From the NCBI GenBank assembly GCA_963662175.1, contig OY759218.1, forward strand, positions 54,567,427 to 54,631,426: 64,000 nt of DNA, read 5' to 3'. This DNA comes from Aradus depressus. Its lineage: Eukaryota > Arthropoda > Insecta > Hemiptera > Aradidae. A program made the position numbers and the translations under genes. The notes under the pieces were generated by a model that was not told the DNA's origin, did no database searches, and saw nothing but the letters and a program-made list of their open reading frames with translations. Positions 34,122 to 44,298 of this stretch are shown here, one piece after another (within the stretch, counting starts at the first letter, position 1; each line of letters opens with the position of its first letter).

Positions 34122-34678
34122 TGTAACATGTAGAAATAGAGGGGGGGTATTTTATAAATAAGGATATATCATCATATATGATATTCACTCAAGAAGGGTG
34201 GGGGAAGAGAGAGAGAGCAGTGGAAGGAGGGGGAAGGCGTTGAGCGGTTGCAGATAGAGAGTGAAGCAGGAAGGTTGTTGGATTTTTGTGGTTGGAGAGA
34301 GAGAGTGAAGTGGACGGGTGTTTTTTTTTATGGGAGAGTGCAAGTGAACGGATGATAGAGAGTTGACTGGAGTAGTGAAGATTCTTTGTGGAGTTGGAAG
34401 TCTGGAGTTCTGGAAGTGGGCAGATTGATGGAAGAATCTATGAGCCTATGATGTACTGAGAAGAGCAGCGGAGGATTGGAGGATAGTTAGAAAAATGTGA
34501 GTGAATAAAAAGATAAATGTTATATTATCATTGTCTACCGATCTATGTTAAGGTGTAAAAACAAAGGGTAAAAATATTAAATCTTATTCCATGAAAACAT
34601 TTTTATTAAAAGAATTCACTACCCATTTAATTATTCAAAATTACAATAGTAAATTTTAAGAGAACAACAATCATTACA
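34122..34678 (+). repeat. 3' LTR of element B
   Basis: TGTAACATG to CATTACA, 557 bp, with GAGAG-rich sequence near 34200-34320. Its last 198 bp match 29826-30023 with a handful of differences. Confidence 0.75.
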
Positions 34679-34684
34679 GTATAT

Positions 34685-35050
34685 ACAGGGTGTATCGCAA
34701 GCAGATGACAATACTCGGGGGGTGAATGCCCCACTCAAGTACCCTAAGAAACCGGGGTAATAAAAATCCGTTTCAACTTAGTGTGGAAATAAATGAGATT
34801 TTAAATTTTTTTACGATAACCACGTTTTTTTTAGCAAAATGTCCGTAAACATCACTTTTTGGTTAAGGTAAAGTGAAATCTGACTACACTGTCGTAATCT
34901 ACGTTAAATTTCCTAATAGGTGACATGTTTTTTGACATGAAAATCGAAAAGATTGAAATAGGAGGCTAACGTTTATTTCAAAATGAACACCTGATTAAAT
35001 TGTTTGGCAAATTTTCAGTTTACCGTAATTTGTTTTCTTTATTCGCTAGG
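34685..35050 (+). mobile_element. Partial MITE of the CAGGGTGTATCGCAAG family
   Basis: Starts CAGGGTGTATCGCAAGCAG after TA (34683-34684). 34700 to about 35018 matches 55490-55785. The right terminal repeat is missing. The CAGGGTG end and TA target fit the Tc1/mariner superfamily. Confidence 0.75.
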
Positions 35051-35169
35051 ATGTCCCAAATTCACCAAAAGTTAGCAAAAATATGGCCCTTTAAAAATAC
35101 CTAATGTTGTTCTTCATTGTCCACCATTGCCGGAATGAGACAGCAGAAAAGATGAAAAACATTGGTAAA

Positions 35170-35346
35170 CCTAACTTACACAAAGCGAGACTTTTTATGA
35201 AAAACTTTCTAAATCGCGACTTTAACAAGAAATGCCTTGGATAGCTAATTACACTACTCACGGGAAGAAAGATCAACACGTTCCTAAAATTTGTTAGCAT
35301 CAGTAATCAATAATAATTGATTACCGTTGCCAACCTGAAGAAAAAT

Positions 35347-35347
<1 letters not shown>
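35170..35347 (-). repeat. Distal part of a minus-strand LTR, cut off by the Jockey insertion
   Basis: The reverse complement reads CTTCAGGTTGGCAACGG, AATTATTATTGATTACTGATG, GGAACGTG and AAAGTCGCGATTTAG, the same block order as 22790-22920 of the solo LTR. It continues the LTR that starts at about 39676. Left edge approximate. Confidence 0.7.
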
Positions 35348-35398
<51 letters not shown>

Positions 35399-35540
35399 AA
35401 AGAGATATTTACAACTGTATAAAAATATATACAACAAGCAAATATGCTAATACAGACATAATGGCAATGTCAAAATGTCATGAGGGGAGAAATCACCCAG
35501 TGGTGACACTTCCTAGTCACTGATTTTCTCTCATTTGTAA

Positions 35541-38252
35541 CTAGTCACTGTCACTGCTGCTGCTAAGGAGGTCTCTAGGCCATTGACGCTTAAGCCGTCG
35601 TTGGGGAAGTACGGCAGAATGGAGGGCACGGACCAGAGGATTATTGTGGGAACCAAGAAGGGAAAATAATTTTTTGTATTTGCATTTAGCGATTTCAGTA
35701 ATGAAAGGTACATTAAGGTCAGTGTGAAGGGTTTTGTTGGAGACGTAGTAAGGAGCATTGGCTATTGTACGAAGGATTTTGGATTGAAGGGATTGGATGC
35801 GCTGGAGATTGGAAGCCTTGGCAGAACCCCAGAGTTCAAGTCCGTAAGTCCACATAGGTTTGAGTATTGAGTTGTATATAAGTCGTTTTGTTGTCAAAGT
35901 TAGTTTGGATCTTTTGTCTAGCAGTCGTAGTAGAAGTTTATAACGTCTGTTCATTTCTTGTCTTTTCAGTCTCGTGTGTGGATTCCAAGTTAGTCGTTTG
36001 TCGAGTATGAGGCCTAGATCGCGGACTTCGTTTTTTAAAGGGATGGGATTTTTGTTAAGGTACACTGGAGGGCAGGTATATTTTCGACGAAGGGTGAAGA
36101 CGATGTGAACTGATTTTGTGTCGTTCACCTTCACTCTCCACTTTTTGTACCAGGACTGAAGGGTTATCAGGTGTTCTTGTAGGTGTCTGGATGATAGGAC
36201 AGGGTCGGGATGAGGAGAGAGGATTGCAGTATCATCTGCAAAGGTGTGGAGTTGTGTTGATGGATGGGTGGGGATATCAGCTGTGTATATTGTGTAGAGG
36301 ATAGGACCCAGGATACTACCTTGTGGAACGCCAGCATTTTGTGGGGACGCGGGAGAAAGGGCAAGACCCTGGCTTACACAAAAGGTTCTTTCAGAAAGGT
36401 AAGATTTTAGGATTAGGAAGAATGTGAAGGGAAGGACTGCTTTGAGCTTCCACAGCAAGCCCGGGTGCCAAACTCTGTCAAACGCTTGTTCAACGTCGAG
36501 AAAGGCCGCCGAGCAATACTGCTTTTGCTCCAGGGTAGATGCAATGATGCCTACAACAAGATGGCACTGATGTATGGTTGAGTGGTGTTTTCGGAAACCA
36601 AACTGATGATCAGGGATGATGTTTTGACCATCCAGTATGGAAAGGATTCTCCTTAGAAATAGTTTTTCAAAAACTTTTCCTAGAAGAGGAAGGAGGCTGT
36701 TAGGTCTGTAGGACCTGGGATGATGGGAGGGCTTGTTTGGTTTGGCTATCATTTTTATGACAGAGTGCTTCCAGGGGCTTGGGAAATGAGTGGTACGGAG
36801 GATGGAGTTGTAAATGTAGGTAAGGAAAATAATGGATTTCTTGGGGAGGTTTTTCAAAATAGGGGAGGTAATTAAATCATAACCAGGGGCTTTCTTTTTG
36901 GGAAGGTGTTGAATTGTGTATTTTACATCTGAAGGATGGAAGCACTTAGGAGGGGGAGAAAGGGGAAGTGGATTGTCTAGCTCGCTTTCGACTGATGAAG
37001 AATGATGGGGATCAACAATATCGGGGTGAGGAGTAAATATGTCAGTAAGATGGGAAGCAAACATGTTGGATTTCTCTTCATCAGACTTGGCCCAAGAGCC
37101 GTCATCATGACGGAGAGGACGGGAGGAATTTTTATAGGAAAGTAGCCTTTTCGTCGCTGTCCAAAGAGATGTTCTGTTTTCATTCATAGTCTGTGTGTAC
37201 TGTTCGTATTGCAAGTTTCGCATCTGCTGCAGTTCCTTCTTCAGTGTGTTAGTCAAGTTGTTGAGGTGTGTTTTGTCGCTGGGGTACCTAGTCCGTTGCC
37301 ATAATGCTCTTGCTCGTCGTTTGTCAGTTATCAATTTTCGAATGTGTAGGGGCACGCTGGGGGTGAGGAAGTAAGGCCTGTTGATGACACGAATTGTACT
37401 GTTTTTTATAGATGTATCTATGAGATGTGTAAACTGTTCTACTGCTCTGTCAATGTCGTCTTTGGTTTTTAGAGGGATTTTTAAGTCTATTTGTTCGTCT
37501 AGTAAGTTTCGAAATTTTGTCCAGTCAACAGGTCCAGTAATAAGGCTAGGTTTAGGAGGAACAGTAAAAGGACGGATGTCGAGAACGAGCAAGACAGAAC
37601 TATGGTCAGAGGATAGGTCATGAAGGGAATAAATATCGGAATGGATGGACGGGAGGTGGGAGGTGACAAATATGTCGAGGATATCGGGAAGTTTGGCACG
37701 GGATGTTGGCCAATACGTCGGCTCGGGAGGGGATATGCACTTGAGGGAGGATGAAAGGATGGTGTTGAGAAGGACAGTGCCACGTGGGTTGGAGGCACGG
37801 CAGCCCCACTGTTGGTGCTTCGCGTTGTAGTCGCCACCTGCAAGGAATGTAGGGCCGAGGGACTGGAAGAAGGCTAGGAATTGTTGTAGGGAAATTCTTT
37901 TATTAGGAGGACAATACACAGCTGCAATAGACATCTGAAAAGGATGGGATTTGAGGGATATGGCTGTCGACTGAAGGGAATCAGAAGATATGTTGCTTAG
38001 GGGATGATGGGATAAGGACTTTCGGACTAGGACCGCAGTGCCGCCATGGCCCGTGTTGTCTGGATGGTCAGTTCGGTGAGTTATATAGTCAGTAATAAAG
38101 AAGTTAGTTTTGTCCGTAAGGTGAGTTTCCGTAATGAGAGCAATGTCGATTCTTTTTTCATGTAAGATTAAGTCGAGTTCGTTGGTATGTCTGGTTATAC
38201 CATTGGCATTCCAAAGAATGAGGGTTAAGGAGTTTTGCGTCTGGGGATTCAT
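35541..38252 (-). CDS. Jockey-clade ORF2: APE endonuclease and reverse transcriptase
   Basis: 903 codons without a stop, ATG at 38252-38250. Endonuclease motifs: LILWNANGI, ITETHL, GGDYNAKHQQWG, LPDILDIFVTS and SSDHSSVLL (residues 10-225). RT motifs: KKKAPGYDLI, YRPNSLLPLLGKVFEK, FGFRKHHST, AAFLDVEQAFDRVWH, GVPQGSILGPILYT and the FADD catalytic box (residues about 460-680). All expected catalytic residues visible in these motifs are present, and the length is normal for Jockey. There is no RNase H, as usual for this clade. The protein nicks target DNA and reverse-transcribes element RNA at the nick. Its start overlaps the ORF1 stop. It looks like a young copy that could still supply enzyme if transcribed, although 5' loss probably removed the internal promoter. 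Confidence 0.95.
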   Translation of the reverse strand: MNPQTQNSLTLILWNANGITRHTNELDLILHEKRIDIALITETHLTDKTNFFITDYITHRTDHPDNTGHGGTAVLVRKSLSHHPLSNISSDSLQSTAISLKSHPFQMSIAAVYCPPNKRISLQQFLAFFQSLGPTFLAGGDYNAKHQQWGCRASNPRGTVLLNTILSSSLKCISPPEPTYWPTSRAKLPDILDIFVTSHLPSIHSDIYSLHDLSSDHSSVLLVLDIRPFTVPPKPSLITGPVDWTKFRNLLDEQIDLKIPLKTKDDIDRAVEQFTHLIDTSIKNSTIRVINRPYFLTPSVPLHIRKLITDKRRARALWQRTRYPSDKTHLNNLTNTLKKELQQMRNLQYEQYTQTMNENRTSLWTATKRLLSYKNSSRPLRHDDGSWAKSDEEKSNMFASHLTDIFTPHPDIVDPHHSSSVESELDNPLPLSPPPKCFHPSDVKYTIQHLPKKKAPGYDLITSPILKNLPKKSIIFLTYIYNSILRTTHFPSPWKHSVIKMIAKPNKPSHHPRSYRPNSLLPLLGKVFEKLFLRRILSILDGQNIIPDHQFGFRKHHSTIHQCHLVVGIIASTLEQKQYCSAAFLDVEQAFDRVWHPGLLWKLKAVLPFTFFLILKSYLSERTFCVSQGLALSPASPQNAGVPQGSILGPILYTIYTADIPTHPSTQLHTFADDTAILSPHPDPVLSSRHLQEHLITLQSWYKKWRVKVNDTKSVHIVFTLRRKYTCPPVYLNKNPIPLKNEVRDLGLILDKRLTWNPHTRLKRQEMNRRYKLLLRLLDKRSKLTLTTKRLIYNSILKPMWTYGLELWGSAKASNLQRIQSLQSKILRTIANAPYYVSNKTLHTDLNVPFITEIAKCKYKKLFSLLGSHNNPLVRALHSAVLPQRRLKRQWPRDLLSSSSDSD

Positions 38253-38645
38253 GGATTAGGAAGGGAAATGTTGCCACTCACTAATCTGGTGAGGAGAGTG
38301 ATGAGAGGGGTGATAAGGTTCTGGAATTGGGAGAAGAAGGAGTTGAGGAGGGAGGTGATATCGGCGGTTGAGGGGGGAGGAGGGATATGGGATAAGGTGT
38401 GGTAATTGAGGCCAGGCGCGGCACCAGTGGCGGTAGCGTAGCTGGGGGAGGGTTCTGGGCGATGCTGCTGCTGTGGCTGCGGTGGGGCGACTTCTTCAGC
38501 TGTCGACATCCTCCTGACTAATTGAGGGTAGTGGCTGGCTCCAGTTGGTGGCGTGGGTTGGTTAGTTTTTCTAGGCTCCAGAGGTTTGACCAGATTCTGC
38601 TGCCTCATTCGATACTCTTTGTGGGCCTCACATCCAAAAAATTTA
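38249..38645 (-). CDS. Jockey ORF1 C-terminal fragment
   Basis: The frame reads FFGCEAHKEYRMRQQ, the segment that normally follows the three zinc knuckles of Jockey ORF1 proteins, then a Pro/Gln-rich tail (PPQPQQQHRPEPSPSY) and a hydrophobic end. It stops at TGA 38251-38249, overlapping the ORF2 ATG as ATGA. The zinc knuckles and N-terminal domain are missing. ORF1 proteins bind element RNA. The open frame extends to 38662, but the first residues are probably not ORF1 sequence. Confidence 0.75.
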
Positions 38646-38725
38646 ACAAAAAAAAACAACAAACTGAACTTTTAAGACTTTTTCTAACAGAGGGACTTAT
38701 AGTACGTGTTGACCGTTCGAAGTAC

Positions 38726-39676
38726 GGGTAGAGTCAATGGAATGAATTAAGCTTAAACGTTACATATATTTATTTTAATAAATGACATTAAAAACAAGAA
38801 ATGGGATATAATCGATTATAAAAAGTAATAAATTAGGTGATGAATTGCATCCTGAGATGCTATCCATTTTCTTACTGACAGAAAGTAACAAAGAACAACA
38901 AATAAAATGGGCGTATGTCTGAAGGACTGAATTGTTTCTGGAAGTCCCTTTCTTTTCTTTTTATAACAGTAACTACAGGGTACCTCGATTGGATATTCCT
39001 CGGCGAAGATCTGCATCCGAGCACACCACAGCGATCATGCAGTCACATATTCAAGATGTCATTGTAGTTTTGTCTGGCTTGGAGGCCAACTTAGAAGTTA
39101 CATTTTATATACACTGTTACATTTTATATACACCGAGCACTGTGAGACAAGATAGGATTCACATATTAAACAAAACTCAAACTTTGGGCTAAACGTTAAG
39201 AACACATTTGACAGCTCTGGGCTGGCTGAAGGGAGAACATAGAAAGAACAGATCTGGGCTAGCTGAAGGGAGAACGTCGAATGAACAGCTCTGGGCTGCG
39301 TGAAGAGCGGGCTCCGGTGGTGGGGTTGGAATCCTAGCATCTCATTGGCTGTTTGTTCCCGCCCAATTTACTTCCAGCCAATCACCGATCTCTTGGGGTG
39401 ACATCATTCGACCTTGAAGGATCGTTTCCAGCTAAATTTTCCCGCCATAAAGAGGCCAGACGTTTCACATTATCTGTTTCCTCTCTATTGTCCATTATCT
39501 TTGTCCATTGCTTCGCTCCTAGCGGCAACGATTCACTCGCGGACATCGCTAGTTCTGAGCATTAATCTTCTTAATAAATTTCCCTCCATATCAGCTCCAA
39601 GTGGCCTCGATTCGCTCGAAGTGTCACTGGTCCTTGCTGTATTTTAACAATAATAATTGTCCAAATGGGTAGACAT
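38726..39676 (-). mobile_element. Minus-strand LTR, proximal part (split by the Jockey element)
   Basis: Read on minus from about 39676: GTCTACCCATTTGGACAATT, AATGCTCAGAACTAGCGATG, GGTGATTGGCTGGAAGTAAATTGGGCGGGAACAAACAGCC (in pieces), CAGTCCTTCAGACATA and AATAAATATGTAACG. These match the LTRs of copy 2 and 21811 in order. With 35170-35347 the total is close to 1.2 kb, the family's LTR length. Three units of about 40 bp with GCTCTGGGCTG lie at 39205-39320. Confidence 0.8.
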
Positions 39677-39712
39677 ATATATATACTTCAATTGCAAATA
39701 AAAATATGCATA

Positions 39713-40433
39713 TCTATATAATAAAAATGAATGCTAAATTTTGCTAAGCGCAAAACTCGAGAACGGCTGGACTAATTCGGCTAATTTTTTTTCCAAATAT
39801 TCGTTGAAGTCCAAGGAAGGTTCTTATGAAGAGAGTTCCTAGCGGTCAACTGGAGGAGGGGGGGGGGGGGGGCTAAGCACAAAAATTGCTCTAGCGCATT
39901 AACGGATGGACGAATTATCATGAAATTTCACATGTAGTATTCTTAAAAGCCAAGTTAAAAAATAGGCTATGTGGCGTCCATAAATTTTGAACGGTAGGGG
40001 GGGTTGTAAGGGGGCCTAAATATAAAGATAGTGCTAAGTCATTAACGGATGATCGGATTGTCATGGAATTTCATATGTAGTTTTTTTAAAGGCCAAATAA
40101 AAAAATAGGGTGTGTGACGTCACAAAATAGTGAACGTGAGGGGGGGTTGTGGGGGTAGGCCTAAATATAAAGATAGTGCTGTCATTAACGGATGCTCGGA
40201 TTGTCATGGAATTTCACATGTAGTATTCTTAAAGGCAAAATTGAAAAATACGCTACGTGACATCTCAAAATTTTGAACGGGAGGGGGGGTTGTAGGGGTA
40301 GGCCTACATATAAAGATAGTGCTGTCATTAACGGATGCTCGGATTGTCATGGAATTTCACATGTAGTATTCATAAAGGCCAAATTGAAAAATACGCTACG
40401 TGACATCTAAAAATTTGAAATGGAGGGGGGGGG
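39713..40433 (+). mobile_element. Helitron, 3'-truncated
   Basis: TCTATATAATAAAAATGAATG starts at 39713. Four to five minisatellite units with GGGAGGGGGGGTTGT and GGCCTA follow. It ends abruptly in a G-run fused to LTR sequence (about 40433). No CTRR end. Confidence 0.8.
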
Positions 40434-40435
40434 CG

Positions 40436-41343
40436 ATGACATGATCGGAACTAGCGATGCCTGCGAGAGAATCGAGATCGCTAGGAGCGAAAACAAGGAA
40501 CAAAGGATATAGAGGAAAGGAAGGAAGCAAGATAATTGTTTACATCCGGTGTTGCCTGAACGGCCAGGCCGGGCTAGCAATCCCCCGTTCTCGGAATTGA
40601 CTGATGCAACCGGTGATCGGTGATTGGCTAGTAAATTAGGCGGGAACAAATAGCCAATAAGAGGTCGGGATCCATCCCCACCCCACGAAAATCAGGAGTT
40701 GTACCCGGGAGGACTCTCATTATACGTTGAGAGTTGGGGCCAGACAGACCACGTCAGTTATATCTTTCTTTTAGATTTTACAGTTGAGTTTTAAATATGT
40801 GAGTAAATCAACTAAAATGTAACATCTAATGTAGCCTCGAAACCAGACAGATCGTCAAGGACTATGTGATTGGATGATTTCTGCGGGATGTCCAGATAAA
40901 GCTGATAGCACCGTCATAGCCAGGGATATCATAATTAAGGTAGGTACCTGTAATATCGATTCTAGGATAGATGTTTTTAGAAACGATTCAGTCTTTCCGA
41001 CATAGGCCCATTTTGTTTGTAAATTACCTATATTTTGTAAATTGTTTTGTAAATTTTGTTCTTATTAAAATAAATATGTTACAGTTCTAAGTTGATTCAT
41101 TTCATTCCCCCCCCCCCCCCCTCCATGCTTCTTCAAGTTTGCAACAGTTGTTACTTATTATTAATAACTGGTGTCAACTACACATTAGGAACTTGTAACC
41201 GTTCTTCCCGTGAGGAGTGTACTCAGCTATCCAAGGCATTTTTGATTTAAAGTCGCGATTCTAATAATTTTCAATTTTAATAATTTTTTGATTTAAATTT
41301 TATTTTCTACTTAAATTCACTCTCACGCATAAGAAGGTTAACA
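40436..41343 (+). repeat. 5' LTR of copy 2 (left edge missing)
   Basis: Begins inside U3 at GATCGGAACTAGCGATGCC and ends TTAACA. It shares long stretches with the 3' LTR at 44628-45235, including CCAGGCCGGGCTAGC and CCGGTGATCGGTGATTGGC, but lacks the block matching 45003-45088. Confidence 0.85.
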
Positions 41344-41345
41344 AT

Positions 41346-41363
41346 TGGCGCCCGAACAGGGAC
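41346..41363 (+). promoter_or_regulatory. Primer-binding site for tRNA-Lys, copy 2
   Basis: TGGCGCCCGAACAGGGAC, identical to copy 1 and 2 nt after the LTR end. Confidence 0.95.
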
Positions 41364-41773
41364 CTGATTTGTTCTTGTTTATGCTAATTAGTATAATTAT
41401 TGAACCCCACTAATTGGTCCCTAATTAATTAATTTATTTATTTATTTATTTTAACGTAGATTCAAGCCTATTAGGCCACAATGTTATATTTTCCTTAAAG
41501 TCGGTTATTTAAAATCAAAACTGAAGAAGGATGGGTGTGGTGACGGAATATGAATGACATCATTTATTGAGATTAATATTTTTTTTTTTGACATTTCAAA
41601 TTTTTCTTGTGTAGATTTAGTAGGCATTAATTTTCACATTATTTTATTATATATTGTTATATTGTGATGCCATCCGACAGGTCACCATAGAAATTAGGTT
41701 AGCATCATACATCATATAATATTTCATTTTAGTTTGTTTGCTCCACTTGAATTTTAACGGAACGGAAGATAAG

Positions 41774-42520
41774 ATGGCGAACGCCCCGATAGAAAGGCCT
41801 AAATTTGACCTAGAGGCGATGCTTAAGGCCATGCAGGAACAGAAAGGACAACAGGGAAAGGATTTAAAAGCGGAGATAAGGGATGTGCCCCAAACGATTT
41901 CGGTAATGGCAAATAATATCGAATCCATTAAACGCAATATGGGTACTCTACTATCTGAGTTGGGAGAGTTGGGAACTGAGCGGGACAATTCGGAAGGGAG
42001 ATGTGACAGACATGTTTCTGATGTTAGGGACATGGTAGATGTCTGTTATCCGGAAATGACAGGTGGGATCGTGTCAGAGGCACAGCATCTAGATAAGGAG
42101 GAAGAGCCCATCGACGAACAGACATACCCCGACAATACTATGACCGCCCCAGACCAGGTAAATTCATTAATCATAGTCGAAATCACAGACAGACCGACAG
42201 ACAATGACCTAGTGACATTCACCATACCAGAAGGACATAAGGATTGGCATACGAACCAGACTTTTGCTCGCGAACAGCCTAGCGATGTCACCTTCCAAGA
42301 TGCCTACGTGGGGAATTACGAACGTGGTGGGGTGGCGTTCCGTAATAGCGTTTTGGATTTGCCCAACCATTTTGTATCCAAATTATTACTATTCTGGGAA
42401 GGACCTTACCAGATATTGGAGAGGAAAAGTCCTCAAACTTTTATTGTAGGACATCTCGGCAGCGACGTAGTCGGAGGAATATTTAATATTACCTCACAGA
42501 AGCCGTGTATTAGCGAATAA
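41774..42520 (+). CDS. Gag(N)-integrase(C) fusion protein, copy 2
   Basis: 248 codons from the ATG of MANAPIERPKFDLEAM to TAA. The open frame reaches further up to 41738, but only through a TTG. Order as in copy 1: short coiled coil with a single MQEQ-QQGK unit instead of four, middle acidic region (HLDKEEEPIDEQTYPD), LPNHFVSKL, then LLFWEGPYQIL and GHLGSDVVGGIF from the integrase end. The gag/integrase junction at about 42380-42386 is the same as in copy 1. No stop or frameshift despite many substitutions relative to copy 1, which suggests the fused frame has been kept during spread. Function unknown. Confidence 0.85.
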   Translation: MANAPIERPKFDLEAMLKAMQEQKGQQGKDLKAEIRDVPQTISVMANNIESIKRNMGTLLSELGELGTERDNSEGRCDRHVSDVRDMVDVCYPEMTGGIVSEAQHLDKEEEPIDEQTYPDNTMTAPDQVNSLIIVEITDRPTDNDLVTFTIPEGHKDWHTNQTFAREQPSDVTFQDAYVGNYERGGVAFRNSVLDLPNHFVSKLLLFWEGPYQILERKSPQTFIVGHLGSDVVGGIFNITSQKPCISE

Positions 42521-44290
42521 ATGTAGAAGCAGGCTAGAGAAGCGCTAGGGCGTTCTTTGAGATTAACGACCTCACTTCAGCCGAGTTATGGGGGCGATTA
42601 TTGCAGACGAGATCGCGGCCCTAGAGTCAGGGAAGAGATTTGTGAGGTCTCTATGGGTTCCATTCCCAGCTATCCCAGGAACAGTTAGACAAAGTCACAC
42701 ACACATAAATAAACATTATTCTTTATTATTTGGGGATCTTTTATTATTTTACACAAACGGCCAACACCTCATAAGAAAACAGTACACAGAGAACTTTCAC
42801 TTATACATTTATTGGGGACACGGGATTTTATTATTTAGTTATTTTATTTTTTTTTGTAAATAGGATAAGGCAGACGGGGACATTCTGGCACTCCCCTGGG
42901 GTTTAACATCGAGCATACCTCCCTTAGTCGAGCTCAATGATTCCAAAGTGAATCGCCAGATTGTAAATAGATAATGTTAGATATTAAGTTAGGATAGTTT
43001 TATTTGATTATATATTTAGTTATAGGGTATTTTTTTAATAGTATTAGAATTTTTTTTTCATATGATGGGATAATTTAATTTAGGTTATGGTTTCATTTTA
43101 ATTTAATATAATTGTAGGACGGAAGTTCAAGACTAGGGATTCCAACAGGGATTGACCTACGTATATGAGTTAGATTAGAAAAGCAGAGTCGACTAAACTG
43201 ATAGCGACGTGATGGCACACACATTTGTGAATGATCATATTTGGTAAATATATTCCAATTGTATTTGTATTCTTGTATTTGTAATGTTCTATAAATGTAT
43301 CCCTCAAATTTTTTTTTGCATTTGTATATTTTTAATAATATTTATATCCGACCTATGTACCGTTGAAAATGTCACATTGACACAATTTTATCTATTTGAC
43401 CATTATGTTAACCCATTGATATTTTTTTTAAATGTATTTGTCACATATATCCAGGTATGGACCTTATTTATTATGATGTAGTGTCGACCATGGTAGGTCA
43501 AACGTAACTGTAATTTTTATAATATATTTATTTTATTTAAGAAATCCAAGGGCAAGGGCCGAATGCATACATGACTGAAGGGGGAGAAATACTATAAACT
43601 GGAAGGGATACACAGAATTGAAAATTGAATTATCGTACACACGGAGAAGGGGCCACTCCATTGATGCTCGTAGAATCCATTTAAAGGGGCGGGAGTTGTT
43701 TACTTATATTTTATGCCATGAACTGATTGTTTGAACTGAAAAAAAGGTTTCATTACTTGATTAATGCGGATGCCGGGATTTACATATGTTTATGAAACTG
43801 AGATGGGATTTGAGGGGGCTTATTTTTCTATTTTACATTTTTCGTCGTTCCGGCAGAAGGTAAATACCTGTCGAAGGCCTAAGGAGGCATATTGTTAGGG
43901 TCTGGTCAACCCAAATTGTTATTGAAGCGGATTGAGGATATGGGAATTCAGTTGAAACATTGTCGAGGCGTGGGTCTCTTGGGTGTTTTAACCAGTCAAT
44001 GAATGTATGCAAGAAATAGAATCGTTGTTATTTCCCAATGGAGAGGGTTAACTCCAAGAAGTACAGTGTAAAGTAAAATCATGCTTTGGTCACGCATGCA
44101 TAGGCAAGCCATGCCGAATAGAAAGGAGATGTAAAATCATGTTTTGGTCACGCATGATAATAAGGTCGATACCTGAATATTTGTATTATGTAATATTATT
44201 TTATTATGACTTTGGGCAAGTCTTTCTTTTAGTGAATATTGGTTTAGTATAAATGCTCAGTGAATGACATATTTCATTTTAACGGGTACG
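42521..44290 (+). other. Conserved non-coding 3' region of copy 2
   Basis: Collinear with 8848-10659. Short open frames here are not conserved in copy 1. A purine tract (GGGTACGGGGGA) ends at about 44295. Confidence 0.6.
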
Positions 44291-44298
44291 GGGGATAT

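Larger units (their letters stand above)
29826..34678 (+). mobile_element. LTR element B, non-autonomous, 5' LTR truncated
   Basis: The last 198 bp of the 3' LTR (34481-34678) match 29826-30023, giving a paired LTR with the left part of the 5' copy missing. A purine run (34111-34120) precedes TGTAACATG at 34122. The interior holds one ORF (30342-31289), a 413-bp-arm inverted repeat (32040-32938) and several A-runs, but no protease, RT or integrase. Clade unknown. Confidence 0.7.
35348..38662 (-). mobile_element. Jockey-clade non-LTR retrotransposon nested in an LTR
   Basis: A 45-nt T run at 35348-35392 is the poly(A) tail on the minus strand. ORF2 is intact (38252-35541) and the C-terminal end of ORF1 is present (about 38640-38249). 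Upstream, 38663-38725 does not match the LTR and may be residual 5' UTR, which would mean a deletion inside ORF1 instead of plain 5' truncation. Target duplication not resolved. Confidence 0.85.

Noticed and set aside
35531..35758. Separate small gene at the 3' end of the Jockey element
   Set aside because: Out-of-frame shadow of ORF2.
42588..42863. 91-codon ORF after the copy 2 fusion gene (possible env remnant)
   Set aside because: Not open in copy 1 at the same place and has no signal peptide or env motif.
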